Below, piece by piece: positions 36,035 to 48,100 of a stretch of 64,000 nt of DNA. A model generated the notes under the pieces. That model saw nothing but the letters and a program-made list of their open reading frames with translations, did not search any database and had not been told where the DNA came from. This DNA is from Limnoperna fortunei (Eukaryota; Mollusca; Bivalvia; Mytilida; Modiolidae), in NCBI GenBank assembly GCA_944474755.1, contig OX104117.1, positions 36,969,222 through 37,033,221 of the forward strand. The letters are read 5' to 3'. Both the position numbers and the translations under genes were made by a program. The first letter of the stretch is position 1. Each line of letters begins with the position of its first letter.

Positions 36035-37030
36035 CTAGTACGAATCGTGATCATCGTTAGGAAGAACTTCACCACCAAGACTGTATATATCATATCTCGA
36101 TCTCACTACCTTGGGACGAGAAGATTCATTTTCTTTGACAATAACAGAGCCATCATGTGTCCAGAATGAATGGACTTTCTTCGAAATGCGAAGAGTGTTC
36201 AATCTATTTAGAAGGTCATATCTGTACTTCGTAAGGTTTTCAGCAATATAAGTTTTATCTGGATTACCTTTTAGTTTTTTCTTACTACTGAATACTATCT
36301 GTCTCTGCCTATATGATAGGAATCTAACAATGATGGAGACTTTTCCATCACGTATTTCTCCAATAGGATGTGACCTACCGATATCCTTCGTTTCGATATT
36401 AACCTTTAGCTTGTTGTTACATATATCAAGTACGAGAGAATCAGTATCAATAGGTTTAATGATATTACCACGACCATCAGTAGGGACTTTGACATTGTTA
36501 AATCGTAAGCTAGTCCTTCTGGAATATTGTTCTTGTTCCTCTAATTTCAATTCTGCTTTATTTAATCTGGCTTTAAGTGCATTTATTTCTTCTGTATGTT
36601 TCAGAAGCTCTGCTTCATGACTACTTAAAGCTCGTGTATTTTGTTGCATAGACAATACATGTGCATGCATACATTCATCAACGATTTGTGTAACTTTTGG
36701 TCTAATCATTTCAAGGACTTTATCACTAATTAAGGGTATAATAGACTCTATAAAGTCTTGGTTTTTAAGTATGGCACACACAATCCCTGACAGTTGTACT
36801 ACTGTGTCGCTTTGAATGGAGGATGCAACTTTTTCTGCACTATCATTATTTGAGTCATTGAGGGTCGAATCAAGAGAAGCCAACCTTGCTTGTTTCCCAA
36901 CCTGTTTCGTTGATGGGGAATCAATGTCAGGACTACTAGCGGGTTGATCCCTTTTATTATTAGACTTTGGTGTTTGTGTAATAAAACTGTATAAGTTAGA
37001 CTGTTTTCCTTTGTTTACCTGGTCAGCCAT
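36035..37030 (-). CDS. LINE ORF1 nucleic-acid-binding protein
   Basis: 331 residues from ATG. Residues 1-60 are polar and Ser/Lys-rich; about 85-125 are amphipathic. Residues 130-170 form a heptad-like coiled coil (E-L-L-K-H-T-E-E-I-N-A-L-K-A-R-L) ending in E-Q-E-Q-Y-S-R-R-T-S-L-R-F-N-N-V, a sequence seen at the coiled-coil to RRM-like border of L1-type ORF1 proteins. The C-terminal half contains G-R-S-H-P-I-G, V-S-I-I-V-R-F and K-Y-R-Y-D-L-L-N-R-L. ORF1 proteins trimerise, bind LINE RNA and chaperone target-primed reverse transcription. It lies 930 bp upstream of ORF2. Confidence 0.8.
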   Translation of the reverse strand: MADQVNKGKQSNLYSFITQTPKSNNKRDQPASSPDIDSPSTKQVGKQARLASLDSTLNDSNNDSAEKVASSIQSDTVVQLSGIVCAILKNQDFIESIIPLISDKVLEMIRPKVTQIVDECMHAHVLSMQQNTRALSSHEAELLKHTEEINALKARLNKAELKLEEQEQYSRRTSLRFNNVKVPTDGRGNIIKPIDTDSLVLDICNNKLKVNIETKDIGRSHPIGEIRDGKVSIIVRFLSYRQRQIVFSSKKKLKGNPDKTYIAENLTKYRYDLLNRLNTLRISKKVHSFWTHDGSVIVKENESSRPKVVRSRYDIYSLGGEVLPNDDHDSY

Positions 37031-37278
37031 ATTGCTCTGTGAATAAAGTTAATTCCTTTGTCCAATATCCAAAAGACAAAACTGTTGAAAAGTAATTATG
37101 TGTTTCACTAATTTCACTAATTTCAGATATTTCAACACCACACCAGTTTACAGTTCATTCACTAGGCATCACTTAGTCAAACATTTTCGACAATAAACAA
37201 TTTCATCTCTTTTTACTCGCCCCACAAAAATTCAAGCCTTCATACTCAAGGGCACATAACTTTGCGTTCTTTTCCGTT

Positions 37279-37752
37279 GTAGACTTGCGAGAATACATCC
37301 CCCAAGCCATAACCACTGGCATCTGTATCAAACACAAATGGCTTTGACATGTCGGGATAGGCCAGGATGGTTGCCGAAACAAGGACTTTCTTTATTTGAC
37401 TTATGTTACATTACAGTCATCTGTCCAGGAAAATGGGCAGTTTTTGATTTTCTCAGTTACTTTATGTAAAATGTTTGCAATGACAGACACACTTTCTGTA
37501 GTAGGGACAAGTTCCTAAAACTAAGCTCACATCCGTTATAGATTTTGGAACTGGCAAATTTTTGACACATTCTTTTTTATTTTGTATTGCAGCTATTCCA
37601 TCTGCAGGAACTATGTGCTCTAATAATGACACACCTTCTTGGAACAAAAAGCATTTTTCGGGTTAGACCTTAAGCCTCCATCGTGTATTCTATCCAGAAC
37701 CTCATCTAGTCTGGTCAAATGCGTTTAAAAATTGTCTGAATAGACATTTATA

Positions 37753-37763
<11 letters not shown>
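37279..37763 (-). pseudogene. Ty3/gypsy RT C-terminus and start of RNase H
   Basis: Continues the RT exactly at Y-I-D-D (37752-37763), then T-R-L-D-E-V-L-D-R-I and the connection segment with F-Q-E-G-V-S-L-L-E-H-I and V-P-K-S-I-T-D-V. The RNase H beginning (D-T-D-A-S-G-like, with W-P-I-P-T-C-Q-S in a shifted frame) ends at N-G-K-E, where the LINE is inserted. Several frameshifts and stops. The 12-bp target duplication TTCTTTTCCGTT (37267-37278) marks the LINE border. Confidence 0.78.

Positions 37764-37793
<30 letters not shown>
37759..37793. repeat. (AT)n tract, left border of the array
   Basis: Uninterrupted AT dinucleotides connecting the gypsy IDD codons (37752-37760, minus) with the first array unit. 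Confidence 0.95.
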
Positions 37794-37796
<3 letters not shown>

Positions 37797-38169
37797 GGTC
37801 TAAAAGAATGCTGCTGAACCAGTACACTTATTTAGTATCGGATCGACAAACATGACGATACAGCATAAACAAAAAATAATAATATACAAGTCTAGAAGAT
37901 TATGCAACGATACATATGACGGTGTTTCTTGTCATAAATTTAGACACAGACTGACCAACGAATGGCCTTAGTCATTGAGTGTCAATATAAATAAATTACG
38001 TAAACAATCATAACATATTCATCTTAAACTTTCTCATTTTAAATGAACCCAAAACTTTTTTAATAGTTGCTTCTCAGTCCGCTAACCGGGGACGTGCCGT
38101 GCTGTTACTTGGCTTTGCTCAAATATTCCAACAAGATGTAATCAAAATTATCAAGGTGACAAATTCATT

Positions 38170-38213
38170 ACGCCAGACGCGCGTTTCGTCTACATAAGAC
38201 TCATCAGTGGCGT
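38170..38213 (-). ncRNA. Type I hammerhead ribozyme (reference copy, left block)
   Basis: Read on the minus strand: stem I 5' strand ACGCCA; core CUGAUGA; stem II GUCU-loop UAUGU-AGAC (4 bp); core GAA; stem III ACGCGCGU, which closes as two base pairs around a GCGC loop or pairs with a second molecule because it is self-complementary; cleavage-site C17 in the triplet GUC; stem I 3' strand UGGCGU. All strictly conserved hammerhead nucleotides (C3, U4, G5, A6, G8, A9, G12, A13, A14, A15.1-U16.1) are present and stem I pairs perfectly over 6 bp. Self-cleavage is predicted after C17, giving 549-nt monomers from a multimeric transcript. Confidence 0.88.
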
Positions 38214-39267
38214 TTAACTATAAATGTTTAAGATATTCTTCATTGGGAGATGGAATAATATTTTTTTCATTGGGAGATGGAATAATATAAGTCCACTGGG
38301 ATCGTGTAAATACACAATACAGGCAGTTCAAAATATTATATAAAGGGTCTAAAAGAATGCTGCTGAACCAGTACACTTATTTAGTATCGGATCGACAAAC
38401 ATGACGATACAGCATAAACAAAAAATAATAATATACAAGTCTAGAAGATTATGCAACGATACATATGACGGTGTTTCTTGTCATAAATTTAGACACAGAC
38501 TGACCAACGAATGGCCTTAGTCATTGAGTGTCAATATAAATAAATTACGTAAACAATCATAACATATTCATCTTAAACTTTCTCATTTTAAATGAACCCA
38601 AAACTTTTTTAATAGTTGCTTCTCAGTCCGCTAACCGGGGACGTGCCGTGCTGTTACTTGGCTTTGCTCAAATATTCCAACAAGATGTAATCAAAATTAT
38701 CAAGGTGACAAATTCATTACGCCAGACGCGCGTTTCGTCTACATAAGACTCATCAGTGGCGTTTAACTATAAATGTTTAAGATATTCTTCATTGGGAGAT
38801 GGAATAATATTTTTTTCATTGGGAGATGGAATAATATAAGTCCACTGGGATCGTGTAAATACACAATACAGGCAGTTCAAAATATTATATAAAGGGTCTA
38901 AAAGAATGCTGCTGAACCAGAACACTTATTTAGTATCGGATCGACAAACATGACGATACAGCATAAACAAAAAATAATAATATACAAGTCTAGAAGATTA
39001 TGCAACGATACATATGACGGTGTTTCTTGTCATAAATTTAGACACAGACTGACCAACGAATGGCCTTAGTCATTGAGTGTCAATATAAATAAATTACGTA
39101 AACAATCATAACATATTCATCTTAAACTTTCTCATTTTAAATGAACCCAAAACTTTTTTAATAATTGCTTCTCAGTCCGCTAACCGGGGACGTGCCGTGC
39201 TGTTACTTGGCTTTGCTCAAATATTCCAACAAGATGTAATCAAAATTATCAAGGTGACAAATTCATT

Positions 39268-39311
39268 ACGCCAGACGCGCGTTTCGTATACATAAGACTC
39301 ATCAGTGGCGT
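39268..39311 (-). ncRNA. Hammerhead copy with stem II mismatch
   Basis: The third unit reads GTATAC where the others have GTCTAC (plus strand). This turns the stem II pair C10.3-G11.3 into a C-U mismatch, leaving the core intact. Reduced stem II stability is expected. Confidence 0.8.
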
Positions 39312-41467
39312 TTAACTATAAATGTTTAAGATATTCTTCATTGGGAGATGGAATAATATTTTTTTCATTGGGAGATGGAATAATATAAGTCCACTGGGAT
39401 CGTGTAAATACACAATACAGGCAGTTCAAAATATTATATAAAGGGTCTAAAAGAATGCTGCTGAACCAGTACACTTATTTAGTATCGGATCGACAAACAT
39501 GACGATACAGCATAAACAAAAAATAATAATATACAAGTCTAGAAGATTATGCAACGATACATATGACGGTGTTTCTTGTCATAAATTTAGACACAGACTG
39601 ACCAACGAATGGCCTTAGTCATTGAGTGTCAATATAAATAAATTACGTAAACAATCATAACATATTCATCTTAAACTTTCTCATTTTAAATGAACCCAAA
39701 ACTTTTTTAATAGTTGCTTCTCAGTCCGCTAACCGGGGACGTGCCGTGCTGTTACTTGGCTTTGCTCAAATATTCCAACAAGATGTAATCAAAATTATCA
39801 AGGTGACAAATTCATTACGCCAGACGCGCGTTTCGTCTACATAAGACTCATCAGTGGCGTTTAACTATAAATGTTTAAGATATTCTTCATTGGGAGATGG
39901 AATAATATTTTTTTCATTGGGAGATGGAATAATATAAGTCCACTGGGATCGTGTAAATACACAATACAGGCAGTTCAAAATATTATATAAAGGGTCTAAA
40001 AGAATGCTGCTGAACCAGTACACTTATTTAGTATCGGATCGACAAACATGACGATACAGCATAAACAAAAAATAATAATATACAAGTCTAGAAGATTATG
40101 CAACGATACATATGACGGTGTTTCTTGTCATAAATTTAGACACAGACTGACCAACGAATGGCCTTAGTCATTGAGTGTCAATATAAATAAATTACGTAAA
40201 CAATCATAACATATTCATCTTAAACTTTCTCATTTTAAATGAACCCAAAACTTTTTTAATAGTTGCTTCTCAGTCCGCTAACCGGGGACGTTCCGTGCTG
40301 TTACTTGGCTTTGCTCAAATATTCCAACAAGATGTAATCAAAATTATCAAGGTGACAAATTCATTACGCCAGACGCGCGTTTCGTCTACATAAGACTCAT
40401 CAGTGGCGTTTAACTATAAATGTTTAAGATATTCTTCATTGGGAGATGGAATAATATTTTTTTCATTGGGAGATGGAATAATATAAGTCCACTGGGATCG
40501 TGTAAATACACAATACAGGCAGTTCAAAATATTATATAAAGGGTCTAAAAGAATGCTGCTGAACCAGTACACTTATTTAGTATCGGATCGACAAACATGA
40601 CGATACAGCATAAACAAAAAATAATAATATACAAGTCTAGAAGATTATGCAACGATACATATGACGGTGTTTCTTGTCATAAATTTAGACACAGACTGAC
40701 CAACGAATGGCCTTAGTCATTGAGTGTCAATATAAATAAATTACGTAAACAATCATAACATATTCATCTTAAACTTTCTCATTTTAAATGAACCCAAAAC
40801 TTTTTTAATAGTTGCTTCTCAGTCCGCTAACCGGGGACGTGCCGTGCTGTTACTTGGCTTTGCTCAAATATTCCAACAAGATGTAATCAAAATTATCAAG
40901 GTGACAAATTCATTACGCCAGACGCGCGTTTCGTCTACATAAGACTCATCAGTGGCGTTTAACTATAAATGTTTAAGATATTCTTCATTGGGAGATGGAA
41001 TAATATTTTTTTCATTGGGAGATGGAATAATATAAGTCCACTGGGATCGTGTAAATACACAATACAGGCAGTTCAAAATATTATATAAAGGGTCTAAAAG
41101 AATGCTGCTGAACCAGTACACTTATTTAGTATCGGATCGACAAACATGACGATACAGCATAAACAAAAAATAATAATATACAAGTCTAGAAGATTATGCA
41201 ACGATACATATGACGGTGTTTCTTGTCATAAATTTAGACACAGACTGACCAACGAATGGCCTGCCTTAGTCATTGAGTGTCAATATAAATAAATTACGTA
41301 AACAATCATAACATATTCATCTTAAACTTTCTCATTTTAAATGAACCCAAAACTTTTTTAATAGTTGCTTCTCAGTCCGCTAACCGGGGACGTGCCGTGC
41401 TGTTACTTGGCTTTGCTCAAATATTCCAACAAGATGTAATCAAAATTATCAAGGTGACACATTCATT

Positions 41468-41511
41468 AAGCCAGACGCGCGTTTCGTCTACATAAGACTC
41501 ATCAGTGGCGT
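41468..41511 (-). ncRNA. Hammerhead copy with stem I mismatch
   Basis: The plus strand has AAGCCA instead of ACGCCA, so the stem I 3' strand becomes UGGCUU and one G-C pair changes to a mismatch; core and stem II are unchanged. The unit also carries the TGCC insertion and the CACATTC variant shared with the next two units. Confidence 0.8.
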
Positions 41512-43671
41512 TTAACTATAAATGTTTAAGATATTCTTCATTGGGAGATGGAATAATATTTTTTTCATTGGGAGATGGAATAATATAAGTCCACTGGGAT
41601 CGTGTAAATACACAATACAGGCAGTTCAAAATATTATATAAAGGGTCTAAAAGAATGCTGCTGAACCAGTACACTTATTTAGTATCGGATCGACAAACAT
41701 GACGATACAGCATAAACAAAAAATAATAATATACAAGTCTAGAAGATTATGCAACGATACATATGACGGTGTTTCTTGTCATAAATTTAGACACAGACTG
41801 ACCAACGAATGGCCTGCCTTAGTCATTGAGTGTCAATATAAATAAATTACGTAAACAATCATAACATATTCATCTTAAACTTTCTCATTTTAAATGAACC
41901 CAAAACTTTTTTAATAGTTGCTTCTCAGTCCGCTAACCGGGGACGTGCCGTGCTGTTACTTGGCTTTGCTCAAATATTCCAACAAGATGTAATCAAAATT
42001 ATCAAGGTGACACATTCATTACGCCAGACGCGCGTTTCGTCTACATAAGACTCATCAGTGGCGTTTAACTATAAATGTTTAAGATATTCTTCATTGGGAG
42101 ATGGAATAATATTTTTTTCATTGGGAGATGGAATAATATAAGTCCACTGGGATCGTGTAAATACACAATACAGGCAGTTCAAAATATTATATAAAGGGTC
42201 TAAAAGAATGCTGCTGAACCAGTACACTTATTTAGTATCGGATCGACAAACATGACGATACAGCATAAACAAAAAATAATAATATACAAGTCTAGAAGAT
42301 TATGCAACGATACATATGACGGTGTTTCTTGTCATAAATTTAGACACAGACTGACCAACGAATGGCCTGCCTTAGTCATTGAGTGTCAATATAAATAAAT
42401 TACGTAAACAATCATAACATATTCATCTTAAACTTTCTCATTTTAAATGAACCCAAAACTTTTTTAATAGTTGCTTCTCAGTCCGCTAACCGGGGACGTG
42501 CCGTGCTGTTACTTGGCTTTGCTCAAATATTCCAACAAGATGTAATCAAAATTATCAAGGTGACACATTCATTACGCCAGACGCGCGTTTCGTCTACATA
42601 AGACTCATCAGTGGCGTTTAACTATAAATGTTTAAGATATTCTTCATTGGGAGATGGAATAATATTTTTTTCATTGGGAGATGGAATAATATAAGTCCAC
42701 TGGGATCGTGTAAATACACAATACAGGCAGTTCAAAATATTATATAAAGGGTCTAAAAGAATGCTGCTGAACCAGTACACTTATTTAGTATCGGATCGAC
42801 AAACATGACGATACAGCATAAACAAAAAATAATAATATACAAGTCTAGAAGATTATGCAACGATACATATGACGGTGTTTCTTGTCATAAATTTAGACAC
42901 AGACTGACCAACGAATGGCCTTAGTCATTGAGTGTCAATATAAATAAATTACGTAAACAATCATAACATATTCATCTTAAACTTTCTCATTTTAAATGAA
43001 CCCAAAACTTTTTTAATAGTTGCTTCTCAGTCCGCTAACCGGGGACGTGCCGTGCTGTTACTTGGCTTTGCTCAAATATTCCAACAAGATGTAATCAAAA
43101 TTATCAAGGTGACAAATTCATTACGCCAGACGCGCGTTTCGTCTACATAAGACTCATCAGTGGCGTTTAACTATAAATGTTTAAGATATTCTTCATTGAG
43201 AGATGGAATAATATTTTTTTCATTGGGAGATGGAATAATATAAGTCCACTGGGATCGTGTAAATACACAATACAGGCAGTTCAAAATATTATATAAAGGG
43301 TCTAAAAGAATGCTGCTGAACCAGTACACTTATTTAGTATCGGATCGACAAACATGACGATACAGCATAAACAAAAAATAATAATATACAAGTCTAGAAG
43401 ATTATGCAACGATACATATGACGGTGTTTCTTGTCATAAATTTAGACACAGACTGACCAACGAATGGCCTTAGTCATTGAGTGTCAATATAAATAAATTA
43501 CGTAAACAATCATAACATATTCATCTTAAACTTTCTCATTTTAAATGAACCCAAAACTTTTTTAATAGTTGCTTCTCAGTCCGCTAACCGGGGACGTGCC
43601 GTGCTGTTACTTGGCTTTGCTCAAATATTCCAACAAGATGTAATCAAAATTATCAAGGTGACAAATTCATT

Positions 43672-43715
43672 ACGTCAGACGCGCGTTTCGTCTACATAAG
43701 ACTCATCAGTGGCGT
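43672..43715 (-). ncRNA. Hammerhead copy with stem I transition
   Basis: ACGTCA replaces ACGCCA on the plus strand, making the stem I 3' strand UGACGU and producing an A-C mismatch in the third pair. Core unchanged. Confidence 0.8.
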
Positions 43716-44519
43716 TTAACTATAAATGTTTAAGATATTCTTCATTGGGAGATGGAATAATATTTTTTTCATTGGGAGATGGAATAATATAAGTCCACTG
43801 GGATCGTGTAAATACACAATACAGGCAGTTCAAAATATTATATAAAGGGTCTAAAAGAATGCTGCTGAACCAGTACACTTATTTAGTATCGGATCGACAA
43901 ACATGACGATACAGCATAAACAAAAAATAATAATATACAAGTCTAGAAGATTATGCAACGATACATATGACGGTGTTTCTTGTCATAAATTTAGACACAG
44001 ACTGACCAACGAATGGCCTTAGTCATTGAGTGTCAATATAAATAAATTACGTAAACAATCATAACATATTCATCTTAAACTTTCTCATTTTAAATGAACC
44101 CAAAACTTTTTTAATAGTTGCTTCTCAGTCCGCTAACCGGGGACGTGCCGTGCTGTTACTTGGCTTTGCTCAAATATTCCAACAAGATGTAATCAAAATT
44201 ATCAAGGTGACAAATTCATTACGCCAGACGCGCGTTTCGTCTACATAAGACTCATCAGTGGCGTTTAACTATAAATGTTTAAGATATTCTTCATTGGGAG
44301 ATGGAATAATATTTTTTTCATTGGGAGATGGAATAATATAAGTCCACTGGGATCGTGTAAATACACAATACAGGCAGTTCAAAATATTATATAAAGGGTC
44401 TAAAAGAATGCTGCTGAACCAGTACACTTATTTAGTATCGGATCGACAAACATGACGATACAGCATAAACAATATTATTCCATCTCCCAATGAAGAATAT
44501 CTTAAACATTTATAGTTTA

Positions 44520-44563
44520 ACGCCACTGATGAGTCTTACGTAGACGAAACGCGCGTCTGGCGT
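44520..44563 (+). ncRNA. Hammerhead copy at the inversion junction
   Basis: The first plus-oriented unit has stem II loop UACGU instead of UAUGU and AGTTTAACG instead of AGTTAAACG just upstream. Stem pairings and core are intact. The junction unit is the most divergent of the right block. Confidence 0.8.
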
Positions 44564-45068
44564 AATGAATTTGTCACCTTGATAATTTTGATTACATCTT
44601 GTTGGAATATTTGAGCAAAGCCAAGTAACAGCACGGCACGTCCCCGGTTAGCGGACTGAGAAGCAACTATTAAAAAAGTTTTGGGTTCATTTAAAATGAG
44701 AAAGTTTAAGATGAATATGTTATGATTGTTTACGTAATTTATTTATATTGACACTCAATGACTAAGGCCATTCGTTGGTCAGTCTGTGTCTAAATTTATG
44801 ACAAGAAACACCGTCATATGTATCGTTGCATAATCTTCTAGACTTGTATATTATTATTTTTTGTTTATGCTGTATCGTCATGTTTGTCGATCCGATACTA
44901 AATAAGTGTACTGGTTCAGCAGCATTCTTTTAGACCCTTTATATAATATTTTGAACTGCCTGTATTGTGTATTTACACGATCCCAGTGGACTTATATTAT
45001 TCCATCTCCCAATGAAAAAAATATTATTCCATCTCTCAATGAAGAATATCTTAAACATTTATAGTTAA

Positions 45069-45112
45069 ACGCCACTGATGAGTCTTATGTAGACGAAACG
45101 CGCGTCTGGCGT
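45069..45112 (+). ncRNA. Type I hammerhead ribozyme (reference copy, right block)
   Basis: Same 44-nt motif as in the left block, now on the plus strand: ACGCCA, CUGAUGA, GUCU-UAUGU-AGAC, GAA, ACGCGCGU, C, UGGCGU. All pairings are intact. Confidence 0.88.
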
Positions 45113-48100
45113 AATGAATTTGTCACCTTGATAATTTTGATTACATCTTGTTGGAATATTTGAGCAAAGCCAAGTAACAGCACGGCACGTCCCCGGTTAG
45201 CGGACTGAGAAGCAACTATTAAAAAAGTTTTGGGTTCATTTAAAATGAGAAAGTTTAAGATGAATATGTTATGATTGTTTACGTAATTTATTTATATTGA
45301 CACTCAATGACTAAGGCCATTCGTTGGTCAGTCTGTGTCTAAATTTATGACAAGAAACACCGTCATATGTATCGTTGCATAATCTTCTAGACTTGTATAT
45401 TATTATTTTTTGTTTATGCTGTATCGTCATGTTTGTCGATCCGATACTAAATAAGTGTACTGGTTCAGCAGCATTCTTTTAGACCCTTTATATAATATTT
45501 TGAACTGCCTGTATTGTGTATTTACACGATCCCAGTGGACTTATATTATTCCATCTCCCAATGAAAAAAATATTATTCCATCTCCCAATGAAGAATATCT
45601 TAAACATTTATAGTTAAACGCCACTGATGAGTCTTATGTAGACGAAACGCGCGTCTGGCGTAATGAATTTGTCACCTTGATAATTTTGATTACATCTTGT
45701 TGGAATATTTGAGCAAAGCCAAGTAACAGCACGGCACGTCCCCGGTTAGCGGACTGAGAAGCAACTATTAAAAAAGTTTTGGGTTCATTTAAAATGAGAA
45801 AGTTTAAGATGAATATGTTATGATTGTTTACGTAATTTATTTATATTGACACTCAATGACTAAGGCCATTCGTTGGTCAGTCTGTGTCTAAATTTATGAC
45901 AAGAAACACCGTCATATGTATCGTTGCATAATCTTCTAGACTTGTATATTATTATTTTTTGTTTATGCTGTATCGTCATGTTTGTCGATCCGATACTAAA
46001 TAAGTGTACTGGTTCAGCAGCATTCTTTTAGACCCTTTATATAATATTTTGAACTGCCTGTATTGTGTATTTACACGATCCCAGTGGACTTATATTATTC
46101 CATCTCCCAATGAAAAAAATATTATTCCATCTCCCAATGAAGAATATCTTAAACATTTATAGTTAAACGCCACTGATGAGTCTTATGTAGACGAAACGCG
46201 CGTCTGGCGTAATGAATTTGTCACCTTGATAATTTTGATTACATCTTGTTGGAATATTTGAGCAAAGCCAAGTAACAGCACGGCACGTCCCCGGTTAGCG
46301 GACTGAGAAGCAACTATTAAAAAAGTTTTGGGTTCATTTAAAATGAGAAATTTTAAGATGAATATGTTATGATTGTTTACGTAATTTATTTATATTGACA
46401 CTCAATGACTAAGGCCATTCGTTGGTCAGTCTGTGTCTAAATTTATGACAAGAAACACCGTCATATGTATCGTTGCATAATCTTCTAGACTTGTATATTA
46501 TTATTTTTTGTTTATGCTGTATCGTCATGTTTGTCGATCCGATACTAAATAAGTGTACTGGTTCAGCAGCATTCTTTTAGACCCTTTATATAATATTTTG
46601 AACTGCCTGTATTGTGTATTTACACGATCCCAGTGGACTTATATTATTCCATCTCCCAATGAAAAAAATATTATTCCATCTCCCAATGAAGAATATCTTA
46701 AACATTTATAGTTAAACGCCACTGATGAGTCTTATGTAGACGAAACGCGCGTCTGGCGTAATGAATTTGTCACCTTGATAATTTTGATTACATCTTGTTG
46801 GAATATTTGAGCAAAGCCAAGTAACAGCACGTCACGTCCCCGGTTAGCGGACTGAGAAGCAACTATTAAAAAAGTTTTGGGTTCATTTAAAATGAGAAAG
46901 TTTAAGATGAATATGTTATGATTGTTTACGTAATTTATTTATATTGACACTCAATGACTAAGGCCATTCGTTGGTCAGTCTGTGTCTAAATTTATGACAA
47001 GAAACACCGTCATATGTATCGTTGCATAATCTTCTAGACTTTTATATTATTATTTTTTGTTTATGCTGTATCGTCATGTTTGTCGATCCGATACTAAATA
47101 AGTGTACTGGTTCAGCAGCATTCTTTTAGACCCTTTATATAATATTTTGAACTGCCTGTATTGTGTATTTACACGATCCCAGTGGACTTATATTATTCCA
47201 TCTCCCAATGAAAAAAATATTATTCCATCTCCCAATGAAGAATATCTTAAACATTTATAGTTAAACGCCACTGATGAGTCTTATGTAGACGAAACGCGCG
47301 TCTGGCGTAATGAATTTGTCACCTTGATAATTTTGATTACATCTTGTTGGAATATTTGAGCAAAGCCAAGTAACAGCACGGCACGTCCCCGGTTAGCGGA
47401 CTGAGAAGCAACTATTAAAAAAGTTTTGGGTTCATTTAAAATGAGAAAGTTTAAGATGAATATGTTATGATTGTTTACGTAATTTATTTATATTGACACT
47501 CAATGACTAAGGCCATTCGTTGGTCAGTCTGTGTCTAAATTTATGACAAGAAACACCGTCATATGTATCGTTGCATAATCTTCTAGACTTGTATATTATT
47601 ATTTTTTGTTTATGCTGTATCGTCATGTTTGTCGATCCGATACTAAATAAGTGTACTGGTTCAGCAGCATTCTTTTAGACCCTTTATATAATATTTTGAA
47701 CTGCCTGTATTGTGTATTTACACGATCCCAGTGGACTTATATTATTCCATCTCCCAATGAAAAAAATATTATTCCATCTCCCAATGAAGAATATCTTAAA
47801 CATTTATAGTTAAACGCCACTGATGAGTCTTATGTAGACGAAACGCGCGTCTGGCGTAATGAATTTGTCACCTTGATAATTTTGATTACATCTTGTTGGA
47901 ATATTTGAGCAAAGCCAAGTAACAGCACGGCACGTCCCCGGTTAGCGGACTGAGAAGCAACTATTAAAAAAGTTTTGGGTTCATTTAAAATGAGAAAGTT
48001 TAAGATGAATATGTTATGATTGTTTACGTAATTTATTTATATTGACACTCAATGACTAAGGCCATTCGTTGGTCAGTCTGTGTCTAAATTTATGACAAGA

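Larger units (their letters stand above)
30831..37266 (-). mobile_element. Full-length APE-type LINE inserted in gypsy RNase H
   Basis: A 6436-bp insertion flanked by a perfect 12-bp duplication TTCTTTTCCGTT (30819-30830 and 37267-37278); joining the flanks restores the gypsy RNase H frame. On the minus strand it has a 5' leader (37266-37031), ORF1 (37030-36035), a 930-bp spacer, ORF2 (35102-31632) and a 3' region with a SINE copy (31113-31386). AATAAA lies at 30849-30844, 13 bp before the 3' end. There is no long poly(A) tail. Both ORFs are open, suggesting a young, possibly active element. Confidence 0.9.
37793..44471 (-). repeat. Hammerhead-bearing 549-bp tandem array, minus-oriented block
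   Basis: Unit starts (AAAGGGTCTAAAAGAATGC, plus strand) are at 37793, 38342, 38891, 39440, 39989, 40538, 41087, 41640, 42193, 42746, 43295, 43844 and 44393. That makes twelve full units of 549 bp (553 in the three from 41087 to 42745) and a 79-bp stub. Copies differ by only a few bases. Each unit contains a direct 26-bp doublet around TTCATTGGGAGATGGAATA and, on the minus strand, one hammerhead ribozyme. Ribozymes are at 38170-38213, 38719-38762, 39268-39311, 39817-39860, 40366-40409, 40915-40958, 41468-41511, 42021-42064, 42574-42617, 43123-43166, 43672-43715 and 44221-44264. No ORF is present. The organisation (non-coding unit, one self-cleaving motif per unit, tandem copies) is that of a retrozyme. 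Confidence 0.9.
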
